Shown: piece by piece, positions 24,679 through 31,763 of the stretch | How positions within the stretch are numbered: the first letter of the stretch is position 1 | Layout: every line of letters begins with the position of its first letter | DNA from: Rhizobiales bacterium 65-9 | GTDB taxonomy: Bacteria > Pseudomonadota > Alphaproteobacteria > Rhizobiales > Beijerinckiaceae | Length of the DNA: 46,618 nucleotides | Assembly: GCA_001899525.1 (NCBI GenBank) | Contig: MKVY01000027.1 | Span: forward strand, 52,198 to 98,815 | Reading direction: 5' to 3' | Program-made: the position numbers and the translations under genes | The notes under the pieces: generated by a model | What the model saw: the letters and a program-made list of their open reading frames with translations, nothing else | The model's database searches: none | What the model was told of the DNA's origin: nothing

Positions 24679-24909
24679 TCAGACGGCCGAGTCGGCGCGC
24701 TCGGTGAAGAAGCGGACATGAGCGCCGTCGTCGTTGCGCGCCCACCACGCCTTATGCTCGGCGTCGTAGCCCGCATGGTCCATCGAGGCGATCTTCATCT
24801 TGATCGCCGTTTCAGCCTTCGACTCGCTTTCGAAGCCGCCAGGCAGCGTCTTGGTTTCGACAGGCTCGCGCTTGTCGCTGAGCTTCTGCTCGATGATCCG
24901 GAACGTCAT
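24679..24909 (-). CDS. Hypothetical protein (76 aa)
   Basis: A 76-residue soluble, charged protein (MTFRIIEQKLSDKREP at the start; YDAEHKAWWARNDDG near the end) with no signal peptide or membrane segment and no family that I recognise. The start is well supported by GGAGG eight bases upstream of ATG 24909. The WWARNDDG segment looks like the end of a small beta-sheet domain of the DUF2188 kind, but this is only an impression. Lies between the YjfB-like gene and nagA. Confidence 0.68.
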   Translation of the reverse strand: MTFRIIEQKLSDKREPVETKTLPGGFESESKAETAIKMKIASMDHAGYDAEHKAWWARNDDGAHVRFFTERADSAV

Positions 24910-25014
24910 TGCGATCCTCCGCAGTCAACCGCGGCCGCCGCGCCGCGCGGCGGCGACTCCGAGAGACATGAACAATCCCACTTCGACCATTTCGAGGCGC
25001 CGCCCGGCAAGCCC

Positions 25015-26154
25015 TTACGCATGGTCACCAGCCCCGCCGATCCATGTCCGGCGCGCCGCGAGCCCGTCGTCGAGCAGCACGAGATCGGCGCGATAGCCGG
25101 GCGCGATGCGCCCCAGTTCATGGTCCAGCCGCAAAAACCGCGCCGGCGAGAGCGAGGCCATGCGCAGCGCGTCGGCGAGGTCGACGCCCAGCGCATGAAC
25201 CGCGTTGCGCACGGCGGTCGCCATGTCGAGATCGGAGCCGGCCAGCGTCCCGTCAGGCAACAGGAGCCGGCCGCCCTCGCGGCGCACCTCGCGGCCCTGC
25301 AGGCTGAACGACATGCGCTCGGAGCCGACCAGCGACATCGCGTCGGAGACGAGCATCATGCGCTCGCAGCCCCGCGCCTTCAGGGCGACGCGCAGCATGG
25401 GCGCGGAGACATGATGCAGGTCGGCGATCAGGCCGCACCAGCTTTCGTCATCGTCGAGGGCCGCGCCGGCGGGGCCGGGCGCGCGGCCGGCCGGCGGCGG
25501 CATCGCGTTAAACAGGTGGGTGTAGCCGCGCAGACCGCGGCGGCGCGCCTCCGCGACGGTTTCGTAGGACGCTTCGGTATGGCCGGCGCAGACCAGGACG
25601 CCGCCCTCCGCCAGCCGCGCGACAGTCTCCATCGGAACCATCTCGGGTGCGAGCGTCACCATCGTGCGCCCCGCCCCGAGCGAGGCCATCAGCGCGATGT
25701 CCTCCTCCTCGACCGGGCGCATGAAGCGCGGGTCATGCGCGCCCTTGCGCGCCGGATTGAGGAACGGCCCTTCCAGATGGACCCCGAGCGCGCCGGGAAC
25801 ATTCAGCGCCAGCGCATCACGCGCGGCCGCGACCGCCTCGGCCATGCGCGCGCGCGCATCGGTGATGAAGGTCGGCATGAAGCCGGTGACGCCGTAGCGG
25901 CGATGGGCGGCGCCGATGGCGCGGATCGCATCAGCGCTGGGATCGTCGTTGAACAGGACGCCGCCGCCGCCGTTCACCTGCACGTCGATGAAGCCCGGCG
26001 CGAGCAACCCCTCGACGGCGCGACGCTCGATGTCGTTTGCGAGGTCCGCCAGCGGCGGCGTCGCGAGAATGCGGCCGTCCTCCACGACAACGGCATGGCG
26101 ATCGAGAAATCGCGCGCCGTCGAAAATGCGCGCGCCTGTCAGGGCAAAACGCAT
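25015..26154 (-). CDS. nagA: N-acetylglucosamine-6-phosphate deacetylase
   Basis: A 379-residue cytoplasmic amidohydrolase that removes acetate from GlcNAc-6-phosphate, giving GlcN-6-phosphate for the adjacent isomerase/deaminase. The TIM-barrel blocks are typical: LLAPGFIDVQVNGGGGV (in pieces), metal ligand Glu128 in VHLEGPFL, His192 in CAGHTEAS, His213 in THLFNAM, and catalytic Asp271 in LVSDAM. It ends with the small beta-domain block IAPGYRADLVLLDD. I start at ATG 26154, which overlaps the preceding stop by one base (TGATG); a GTG one codon earlier is the alternative. Forms an operon with the SIS-domain gene. No GlcNAc kinase, PTS component or nagR gene is in the window. Confidence 0.95.
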   Translation of the reverse strand: MRFALTGARIFDGARFLDRHAVVVEDGRILATPPLADLANDIERRAVEGLLAPGFIDVQVNGGGGVLFNDDPSADAIRAIGAAHRRYGVTGFMPTFITDARARMAEAVAAARDALALNVPGALGVHLEGPFLNPARKGAHDPRFMRPVEEEDIALMASLGAGRTMVTLAPEMVPMETVARLAEGGVLVCAGHTEASYETVAEARRRGLRGYTHLFNAMPPPAGRAPGPAGAALDDDESWCGLIADLHHVSAPMLRVALKARGCERMMLVSDAMSLVGSERMSFSLQGREVRREGGRLLLPDGTLAGSDLDMATAVRNAVHALGVDLADALRMASLSPARFLRLDHELGRIAPGYRADLVLLDDGLAARRTWIGGAGDHA

Positions 26155-27197
26155 CACACGGTTTCCGTCACCTTGCGCAGATGCGGCGGATTGTCGGGAT
26201 CGCGCCCGCGCGCCCGCGCCACCGCGTCGATCAGCGGATAAGCGGACTGGATGAGCGCGATCGGCGCGAGCAGCGGATCGGCGGTCGCATCCATCGGCAG
26301 CGGCAACGCGCCGTGGCCGCGCGTCGGGCCCGCGACGATCACCGGCACGCCGCGATCCGACAACCGTCCGAGCAGCGCGTCGGTGCTCGCGAGCGAGGCG
26401 TCATCCTGGGTGAATGCGAAAACCGGAAAATCAGGCGCGGCCAGCGCCATCGGCCCGTGCATCAGCTCGGCCGCGCTCAGCGCCTCGGCGTGCACGCCGC
26501 AGGTCTCCTTCAGCTTCAGCGCGAACTCCTGCGCCGCCGCATAGCCGAGGCCGCGGCCGACCACGAAGAGGTTGCGCGCCTTCGCCAGAACCGGGGTCGC
26601 CGCGCTCCAGTCCTCGCGCAGCGCCGCCGACAGCACGCCGGGCAGGCTTTCCAGAGCGGCGAGCATGCCGGCGTCTCCCGTCCAGTGCGCGCAAAGCTGG
26701 AGCTCCGCGGCGAGGGCCGCGATGAAGGATTTCGTCGCCGCCACGCTGCGCTCCGCGCCGGCGCGCAAAAGAAGCGCGGATTCGCAGATCGCCGCCAGCG
26801 GAGAGGCGGCGTCGTTGACGAGCGCGACGGTGAGCGCGCCCTCGCCGCGCGCGGATTGCGCAAGCTGCAAAAGATCCGGGCTGCGCCCGGATTGCGAAAC
26901 CGCCACGAACAGCGCGCCCCTCGCCTTCAATCGACCCGCATAGATGGAGCTGATCGACGGGCCGACCGACGCCGTGACGAGGCCGAGCCGCGTCTCGACG
27001 AGATATTTCAGATAGGTCGCGGCGTTGTCGGAGCTGCCGCGCGCGCAGGTGATGACGAAAGGCGGCGGCGCGGCGCGCAGCCGGTGCGCGAGATCAGCGC
27101 ACAGCGCGGCGTTGTCGGCGATGAGACGCGCCGCCACATCAGGCGCCTCGCGCGCCTCCTGCGCCATCAGCGTTTCCGTTGCGGGATTTCGGGCCAT
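26154..27197 (-). CDS. Double-SIS-domain sugar isomerase/deaminase (NagB-II/GlmS-C-like)
   Basis: A 347-residue protein with two SIS phosphosugar-binding domains but no N-terminal glutaminase domain of GlmS. Such stand-alone proteins next to nagA (NagB-II/NagP-pathway type) convert GlcN-6-phosphate to fructose-6-phosphate with ammonia release. Visible blocks: ITCARGSSDNAATYLKYL, VAVSQSGRSPDLL (phosphate-binding Ser-rich loop), SFIAALAAEL, the second-domain VVGRGLGYAAAQEFALKLKETC (in parts), and HGPMALA. ATG 27197 has AGGAAGAGG upstream. First gene of the SIS-nagA operon; it is divergent from the PotD-type operon across a 135-base region holding a NagR-like site. Confidence 0.92.
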   Translation of the reverse strand: MARNPATETLMAQEAREAPDVAARLIADNAALCADLAHRLRAAPPPFVITCARGSSDNAATYLKYLVETRLGLVTASVGPSISSIYAGRLKARGALFVAVSQSGRSPDLLQLAQSARGEGALTVALVNDAASPLAAICESALLLRAGAERSVAATKSFIAALAAELQLCAHWTGDAGMLAALESLPGVLSAALREDWSAATPVLAKARNLFVVGRGLGYAAAQEFALKLKETCGVHAEALSAAELMHGPMALAAPDFPVFAFTQDDASLASTDALLGRLSDRGVPVIVAGPTRGHGALPLPMDATADPLLAPIALIQSAYPLIDAVARARGRDPDNPPHLRKVTETV

Positions 27198-27293
27198 CGC
27201 CTCTTCCTGTCCGCCGTCTCCTTATCCCCGGGGCGCGAGCGACGGAAGGGCTTGCCCCGGAGGATGACAAGGCGGCGCGCCCTCGCTAACCAT

Positions 27294-27309
27294 AGAGGTC
27301 TGGTCCAGT
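27294..27309. promoter_or_regulatory. Candidate NagR/DasR-type (GntR/HutC) operator
   Basis: The 16 bases AGAGGTCTGGTCCAGT match the palindromic GlcNAc-regulator consensus AGTGGTCTAGACCAGT at 13 of 16 positions. GntR/HutC-type regulators such as NagR, YvoA and DasR bind this site at amino-sugar genes. It sits 24 bases upstream of the PotD-type gene and 97 bases upstream of the divergent SIS-nagA operon, where such a regulator would be expected. The consensus is recalled, not searched; no nagR gene is in the window. Confidence 0.5.
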
Positions 27310-27332
27310 CTGAAGGTGAGGGGAACACGCAG

Positions 27333-28391
27333 ATGCGCACACGCCGCGTTGTGATTCAGGCAGGTCTTGCGGCGCTCGCCGCGCCATCCGTGCTGCGCGC
27401 GCAGACCATCAGCGGCTCGATCACGCTGATGGCTTACGCCGGCATTTTTCAGGACAACTACACGCGGACCGTGGTCGAGCCGTTTCAGCGCGCTTTTCCG
27501 AATGTGAAAGTGAACTACGCGCCGGGCGGCACGTCCGCGCAGATGGTCGGCAACATCCGCGCCCAGAAAGCCGATCCGCAGGTGGACGTCGCGATCATGG
27601 ACGTCACGACCTCCACCATCGGCAATGTCGAGGGACTGTTCGACAAGATCACGGCGGCCGAGGCGCCGTCGCTGGACGAACTGTACGCCGATGCGCGCCA
27701 GGTCGGCGGCGACTTCGGCCCGGCGGTCACCTTTGATCACCTCGTTCTCGTCTATGACACGCAGGCGGTGAAGCCTCCGATCGCCAGGCTCGCCGATCTC
27801 TGGCGACCCGATCTCAAGGGCGCGATCGCCCTCGCCGCGCCGCCGAACATTCAGGGGCTGGCGCTGACGGCGATGGTCGCCAAGATGGAGGGCGGCGACT
27901 ACAAGCAGTCGATCGATCCCGCGATCAAGAAGCTGCGCGAGCTTGCGCCCTCGGTGCAGACCTTCGAACCAAATCCGGACGGTTATTCGCTCATCGTCAA
28001 CGGCGTCGTGAAGGTGGCCACCGGCTGGAACGCGCGCGCGCAGCTTTTCTCTGACGAAACAAAAGGCAAGATCGGCGTGCTGCTGCCGCCGGAAGGCTCC
28101 GTGTTCCAGATCAACACGATCAATCTCACCGCCGGTTCGAAGAACCGCGCCGCCGCGGTGGCCTTCATCAACTATGCGCTGTCGCAGGCGGCGCAGAAAG
28201 CCTTCACCGAGCGGATGTTCTACGCGCCGACGAACGGCAAGGCCGCCATCGACCCCGCCGCCATCGCGCGAACCGCCGCCGGCGCCGAAAGCCGCAACCG
28301 CATGATCCCGCTCAACTGGAACGACATCATCAAGGTGCGCGACCAGTGGAACAATCGCTGGCGCCGCGAGGTGATCGCCGCAGGTCGCTAA
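27333..28391 (+). CDS. ABC transporter substrate-binding protein, PotD/family 1 type
   Basis: A 352-residue periplasmic receptor of the polyamine/iron/opine binding-protein group. The signal peptide MRTRRVVIQAGLAALAAP has an RR pair that could use Tat, with cleavage near LRAQ. Mature blocks: ITLMAYAGIFQDNYTRTV, NVKVNYAPGGTSAQM, VDVAIMDVTTSTIG, FDHLVLVYDTQAVK, and FINYALSQAAQKAF. The acidic residues lining the spermidine site of PotD are not obvious, so the ligand need not be a polyamine. ATG 27333 follows GAGGGGAAC; the frame stays open more than 1.2 kb upstream, but that part is antisense to nagA and the SIS gene. First of seven tightly spaced genes ending at 34453. Confidence 0.93.
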   Translation: MRTRRVVIQAGLAALAAPSVLRAQTISGSITLMAYAGIFQDNYTRTVVEPFQRAFPNVKVNYAPGGTSAQMVGNIRAQKADPQVDVAIMDVTTSTIGNVEGLFDKITAAEAPSLDELYADARQVGGDFGPAVTFDHLVLVYDTQAVKPPIARLADLWRPDLKGAIALAAPPNIQGLALTAMVAKMEGGDYKQSIDPAIKKLRELAPSVQTFEPNPDGYSLIVNGVVKVATGWNARAQLFSDETKGKIGVLLPPEGSVFQINTINLTAGSKNRAAAVAFINYALSQAAQKAFTERMFYAPTNGKAAIDPAAIARTAAGAESRNRMIPLNWNDIIKVRDQWNNRWRREVIAAGR

Positions 28392-28393
28392 GC

Positions 28394-29452
28394 GTGGCGT
28401 ATCTTGAACTGTCGGGCCTGACCAAGCGCTATCGCGACTCGGTCGCCGTCGACGGCCTGTCGCTCTCCGTGGAGCGCGGCGAGTCGGTCGCGCTGCTCGG
28501 CCCTTCCGGCTGCGGCAAGACGACGACGCTGCGCATGCTCGCGGGACTCGTCGAGCCGAACGAGGGCGTCATCGCGCTCGACGGCGCCGAGATCACGCGC
28601 ACGGCCGCGCACCGGCGCAACATGGGCTATGTCTTCCAGTCCTACGCGCTGTTTCCGCATCTCGACGTCGCCCGCAACATCGGCTTCGGGCTCGAGGAGC
28701 GCGGCGTCGCGCGCGCCGAACGCGAGCAGCGGGTCGAGGACGCGCTGCAGCTCGTCAGGCTGCAAGGGCTCGGCCACCGGCGGCCGCGCGAATTGTCGGG
28801 GGGGCAGCAGCAGCGCGTGGCGCTGGCGCGCGCGCTCGTCATCCGGCCCTCCGTGCTGCTGCTCGACGAGTCCCTGTCCAATCTCGACGCCAAGCTGCGC
28901 GACGCGATGCGGCACGAGATTCGCGAGATCCAGCGTTCGCTCGCCATCACCACGCTCTTCGTCACGCATGATCAGGTCGAGGCGCTCACCATGTGCGACA
29001 GGATCGCGGTGATGAATCGCGGCCGCATCGCGCAGATCGGATCGGCCACCGACATCTACGAACGGCCGGCGACGCGCTTCGTCGCGACGTTCGTCGGCCG
29101 CGCCAACATGCTGCCGGCGGAGCGCGGCGCGGACGGCAGGCTGACGCTGTGGGGAGAAGCGCTGCCCGCCGCTGCGCCTTCCGGCGGCGAAGTCGACGTG
29201 TTCGTGCGGCCGCAGCGGCTGAAGCTCGCGCCGGCCGGAGAACCAGCCGGCGCGGACATGGCGAGGGTTTCGGGCCACGTGCTGAACAGCGTCTTCGTCG
29301 GAGATCACATCGAGGTCATCGTCGCCGGACCCGGCGGACAGAGGCTGACCGTCGAGATCCAGTCCGGCGACGCGCCGCCCCCGGACGGCGCCGAGGTCGC
29401 GGTGATGTGGCGCGCGCAGGACACGCTCGTCTTCCCGCGCGAGGCGGCATGA
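28394..29452 (+). CDS. ABC transporter ATP-binding protein, PotA type
   Basis: A 352-residue ATPase for the importer encoded by its neighbours. Walker A is GPSGCGKT (36-43), the Q-loop is in YVFQSYALFPHL, the signature is LSGGQQQR (134-141), and Walker B is VLLLDES (154-160) followed by LSNLDAKLR. The usual Pro after the Walker B Glu is Ser here. The C-terminal TOBE domain (~280-350) ends ALMWR-like (VAVMWRAQDTLVF). Translation begins with GTG at 28394, two bases after the previous stop; this gives the standard N-terminus (AYLELSGLTKRY), whereas a longer start would run into the binding-protein gene. Confidence 0.94.
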   Translation: MAYLELSGLTKRYRDSVAVDGLSLSVERGESVALLGPSGCGKTTTLRMLAGLVEPNEGVIALDGAEITRTAAHRRNMGYVFQSYALFPHLDVARNIGFGLEERGVARAEREQRVEDALQLVRLQGLGHRRPRELSGGQQQRVALARALVIRPSVLLLDESLSNLDAKLRDAMRHEIREIQRSLAITTLFVTHDQVEALTMCDRIAVMNRGRIAQIGSATDIYERPATRFVATFVGRANMLPAERGADGRLTLWGEALPAAAPSGGEVDVFVRPQRLKLAPAGEPAGADMARVSGHVLNSVFVGDHIEVIVAGPGGQRLTVEIQSGDAPPPDGAEVAVMWRAQDTLVFPREAA

Positions 29453-30291
29453 CGCGCCAGCCGCGCCTCGCCTGGCTTCTCGCGCCGGCCACGCTTTTCC
29501 TCGTCCTGGTGTATGTCTGGCCGACGCTCGGCCTGTTCCGCATCGCTTTCAACGAGGTCGGCCCGACGGGAGCGATGATCGAAGCCTGGTCGCTGGCGAC
29601 CTGGCGCCACGTCTTCGCGGATTCCTTCACGTTCGAGCTGACGCTGAACTCGATCTGGCTGTCGCTGACATCGACGTTTCTGGCGCTGCTGCTGTCCTAT
29701 CCGGTGTCGCTGTTCCTGTTCCGCACAGAATCGCGTTTTCGCAGCCTGCTCGCCGTCATCGCGATCATGCCGATGCTGGTGTCGAGCGTGGTGCGCGTGT
29801 TCGGCTGGCTCGCGATTCTCGGCGATCGGGGACTGATCAACTCGCTGCTGCAATCGCTGGGCGTCATCAGCGCCCCCGTCCGCATGGTCTACAACTGGAC
29901 CGGCGTCACGATCGGCCTCGCCGAAAGCATCATGCCCTACATGATCCTCGCGCTGCTCGCGGGCTTCGGCCGGCTGGACCGCACGCTGGAAGAGGCGGCG
30001 CGCAGCCTCGGCGCGCCGCCCTGGCGCACCTTCCTGCGGGTCACGCTGCCGCTCAGCCTGCCGGCGATCGCGCTCGCCTTCGGACTCGGCTTCATCCTCT
30101 CCATGTCGGCCTACATCACGCCGAAGCTGCTCGGCGGCGGGCGAGTCTTCGTGCTCGCGACGGAAATCTTCGAGCAGGCGACCACGAACACGAACTGGCC
30201 GGTCGCGGCGGTGCTGGCCGTCTACACGCTGGCGCTGCTGCTGGGCCTTCTGGCGCTGTCGAACCTGTTCTCGCGGAGACTGCAGACGTGA
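29449..30291 (+). CDS. ABC transporter permease, PotB type
   Basis: A 280-residue inner-membrane permease with six predicted helices, starting with a short Arg-containing leader and the WLLAPATLFLVLVYVWPTLG segment typical of PotB-like proteins. The EAA loop is EEAARSLGAPPWRTFLRVTLP (~185-205). Other blocks: VIAIMPMLVSSVVRVFGW and SAYITPKLLGGGRVFVLATEI. ATG 29449 overlaps the ATPase stop by four bases (ATGA); the much longer open frame upstream is a shadow of the ATPase gene. Forms the channel together with the next gene. Confidence 0.94.
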   Translation: MTRQPRLAWLLAPATLFLVLVYVWPTLGLFRIAFNEVGPTGAMIEAWSLATWRHVFADSFTFELTLNSIWLSLTSTFLALLLSYPVSLFLFRTESRFRSLLAVIAIMPMLVSSVVRVFGWLAILGDRGLINSLLQSLGVISAPVRMVYNWTGVTIGLAESIMPYMILALLAGFGRLDRTLEEAARSLGAPPWRTFLRVTLPLSLPAIALAFGLGFILSMSAYITPKLLGGGRVFVLATEIFEQATTNTNWPVAAVLAVYTLALLLGLLALSNLFSRRLQT

Positions 30292-31085
30292 CCGGCGCCG
30301 GCCCCGCCCTCTCCGCCGCCGCCGGCGTCGTCTATGCGCTGATCCTGTCGCCGATCGTGGTCGTGCTGCTGCTGGCCTTCTCGGCGGACAACTTCATCCT
30401 GTTCCCGCCGTCGGGCTATTCGCTTCGCTGGTTCATCCAGCTTGCGGCGAACGGGCCGCTGCTGAACGCGCTTCTGCTCAGCGCGCAGATCGCCGTCGCG
30501 GTGACGGCGCTGTCGCTCCTGATCGGGGTTCCGGCGGCGTTGGCGCTGGCCAAGGGCGGTTTTCGCGGCGCCGAGGCGATGAAGAGCTTCTTTCTCGCGC
30601 CGCTCCTGCTGCCGACCCTGATCATCGGGCTCGCCCTGCTGCTGGCCTTCACGCCCCTGCGGCTGACGGCGACATTGCCCGGCCTCGCGCTCGGCCATAT
30701 GACGATCACGCTGCCTTTCGTCATCCGGATGATGACCACCGCTTTCGCCGCCATGCCTGACGACATCGAAGCCGCCGCGGCGACGCTGGGCGCGAGCCCG
30801 CGCCGCGTCATCCGGCGCGTCACCCTGCCGCTCGCCGCGCCCGGGCTGATCGCCTGCGCGGCCCTGTCTTTCCTGCTATCGTTCGATGAAACGGTGATCT
30901 CACTGTTCCTGTCGGGACCGCGCGCCGCGACGCTGCCGGTGGAGATGGTGCGCTATGTCGAGGGGCGCACCGATCCGCTGATCGCGGCGCTTTCGATGGT
31001 GCTGATCGTCGGAACGCTTGTGATCGTCGTTCTCGTGGAACGGCTCGTCGGCGTCGCGCGCGCCTTTGGAAACGAGAGAAGCTGA
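30288..31085 (+). CDS. ABC transporter permease, PotC type
   Basis: A 265-residue second permease with six predicted helices. It starts with GTG overlapping the previous stop by four bases (GTGA). Family features: LILSPIVVVLLLAFS near the N-terminus, YSLRWFIQL, the EAA loop IEAAAATLGASPRRVIRRVTLP (~160-182), and FDETVISLFLSGP, a PotC hallmark. It completes a PotD-PotA-PotB-PotC importer set. Its stop shares a base with the start of the RraA-like gene, linking transport to the following enzymes. Confidence 0.94.
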   Translation: MTGAGPALSAAAGVVYALILSPIVVVLLLAFSADNFILFPPSGYSLRWFIQLAANGPLLNALLLSAQIAVAVTALSLLIGVPAALALAKGGFRGAEAMKSFFLAPLLLPTLIIGLALLLAFTPLRLTATLPGLALGHMTITLPFVIRMMTTAFAAMPDDIEAAAATLGASPRRVIRRVTLPLAAPGLIACAALSFLLSFDETVISLFLSGPRAATLPVEMVRYVEGRTDPLIAALSMVLIVGTLVIVVLVERLVGVARAFGNERS

Positions 31086-31762
31086 TGCCCGACTATCGCA
31101 TCCATCCCATGCCGCAGCAGCTCTCGCCGGCGCTCGCCGCCAAGCTGCTCAAGGTCGAGACGGCGACCATCGGCCACTCGCAGCATTGGGGATTCATGGA
31201 TCGCGGCGTCCAGCCGCTGCTGCGCAACAAGCGCATCGCCGGCGCGGCGGTGACGCTGGCCATTCCCGGACAGGACTCGACCCTGCTGCACCACGCGCTC
31301 GGGCTCCTGCGGCCGGGCGACATCCTCGTCGTGGACCGGCTCGGCGACGACAAGCACGCCTGCTGGGGCGGCGGCGTCACGGTCGCGGCGAAGGCGGCGG
31401 GCGCGGTCGGAGGCATCGTCGACGGCCCCTGCACCGATCTCGCGGAAATCGAGGACTCCGACTTTCCGATGTGGTGTCGGGGCATGTCGCCGATCACCAC
31501 GCGCCTCTACAATCTCGGCGGAACCCTCAACCTGCCGATCTCCTGCGGCAATGTTCCGGTGAAGGCCGGCGACGTGATCCTCGCCGATGAATCCGGCGTG
31601 CTCGTTTTGCCGCCGGACGAGGCGGAGGCGATCGCGGACGCCGCCATCGCGCGACAGGAGCGCGGCGAGCGCTCGCAGGCGCGCGTCAAGGCGGGCGAAA
31701 AGCTCGGCGACATTTCCGGCGCGACCAAGATGGTGCTCGAGGCGCTGAAAGCGAACGGCTGA
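31085..31762 (+). CDS. RraA-like/HMG-aldolase-fold protein lacking the catalytic Arg
   Basis: A 225-residue member of the RraA/4-hydroxy-4-methyl-2-oxoglutarate aldolase fold. Family blocks: LLKVETATIGH, IAGAAVTLAI, LLRPGDILVVDRLGD, GGGVTVAAKAAGAVGGIVDG (seen at 95-114), and GDVILADESGVLVLPP. Aldolases of this family carry an Arg-Asp pair in a G-x20-R-D motif (DGxxRD). Here residues 113-118 read DGPCTD, so the Arg is Thr117 while Asp118 remains. The pyruvate-binding function is therefore uncertain, and the protein may have another lyase, decarboxylase or binding role. It overlaps the PotC stop by one base and is one base from the GGT-like gene. Confidence 0.88.
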   Translation: MPDYRIHPMPQQLSPALAAKLLKVETATIGHSQHWGFMDRGVQPLLRNKRIAGAAVTLAIPGQDSTLLHHALGLLRPGDILVVDRLGDDKHACWGGGVTVAAKAAGAVGGIVDGPCTDLAEIEDSDFPMWCRGMSPITTRLYNLGGTLNLPISCGNVPVKAGDVILADESGVLVLPPDEAEAIADAAIARQERGERSQARVKAGEKLGDISGATKMVLEALKANG

Positions 31763-31763
31763 C

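Noticed and set aside
26037-28391. A 784-codon open frame reaching far upstream of the PotD-type gene
   Set aside because: The first 430 codons are Arg-rich and antisense to nagA and the SIS gene; the binding protein has its own ribosome site and signal peptide at 27333.
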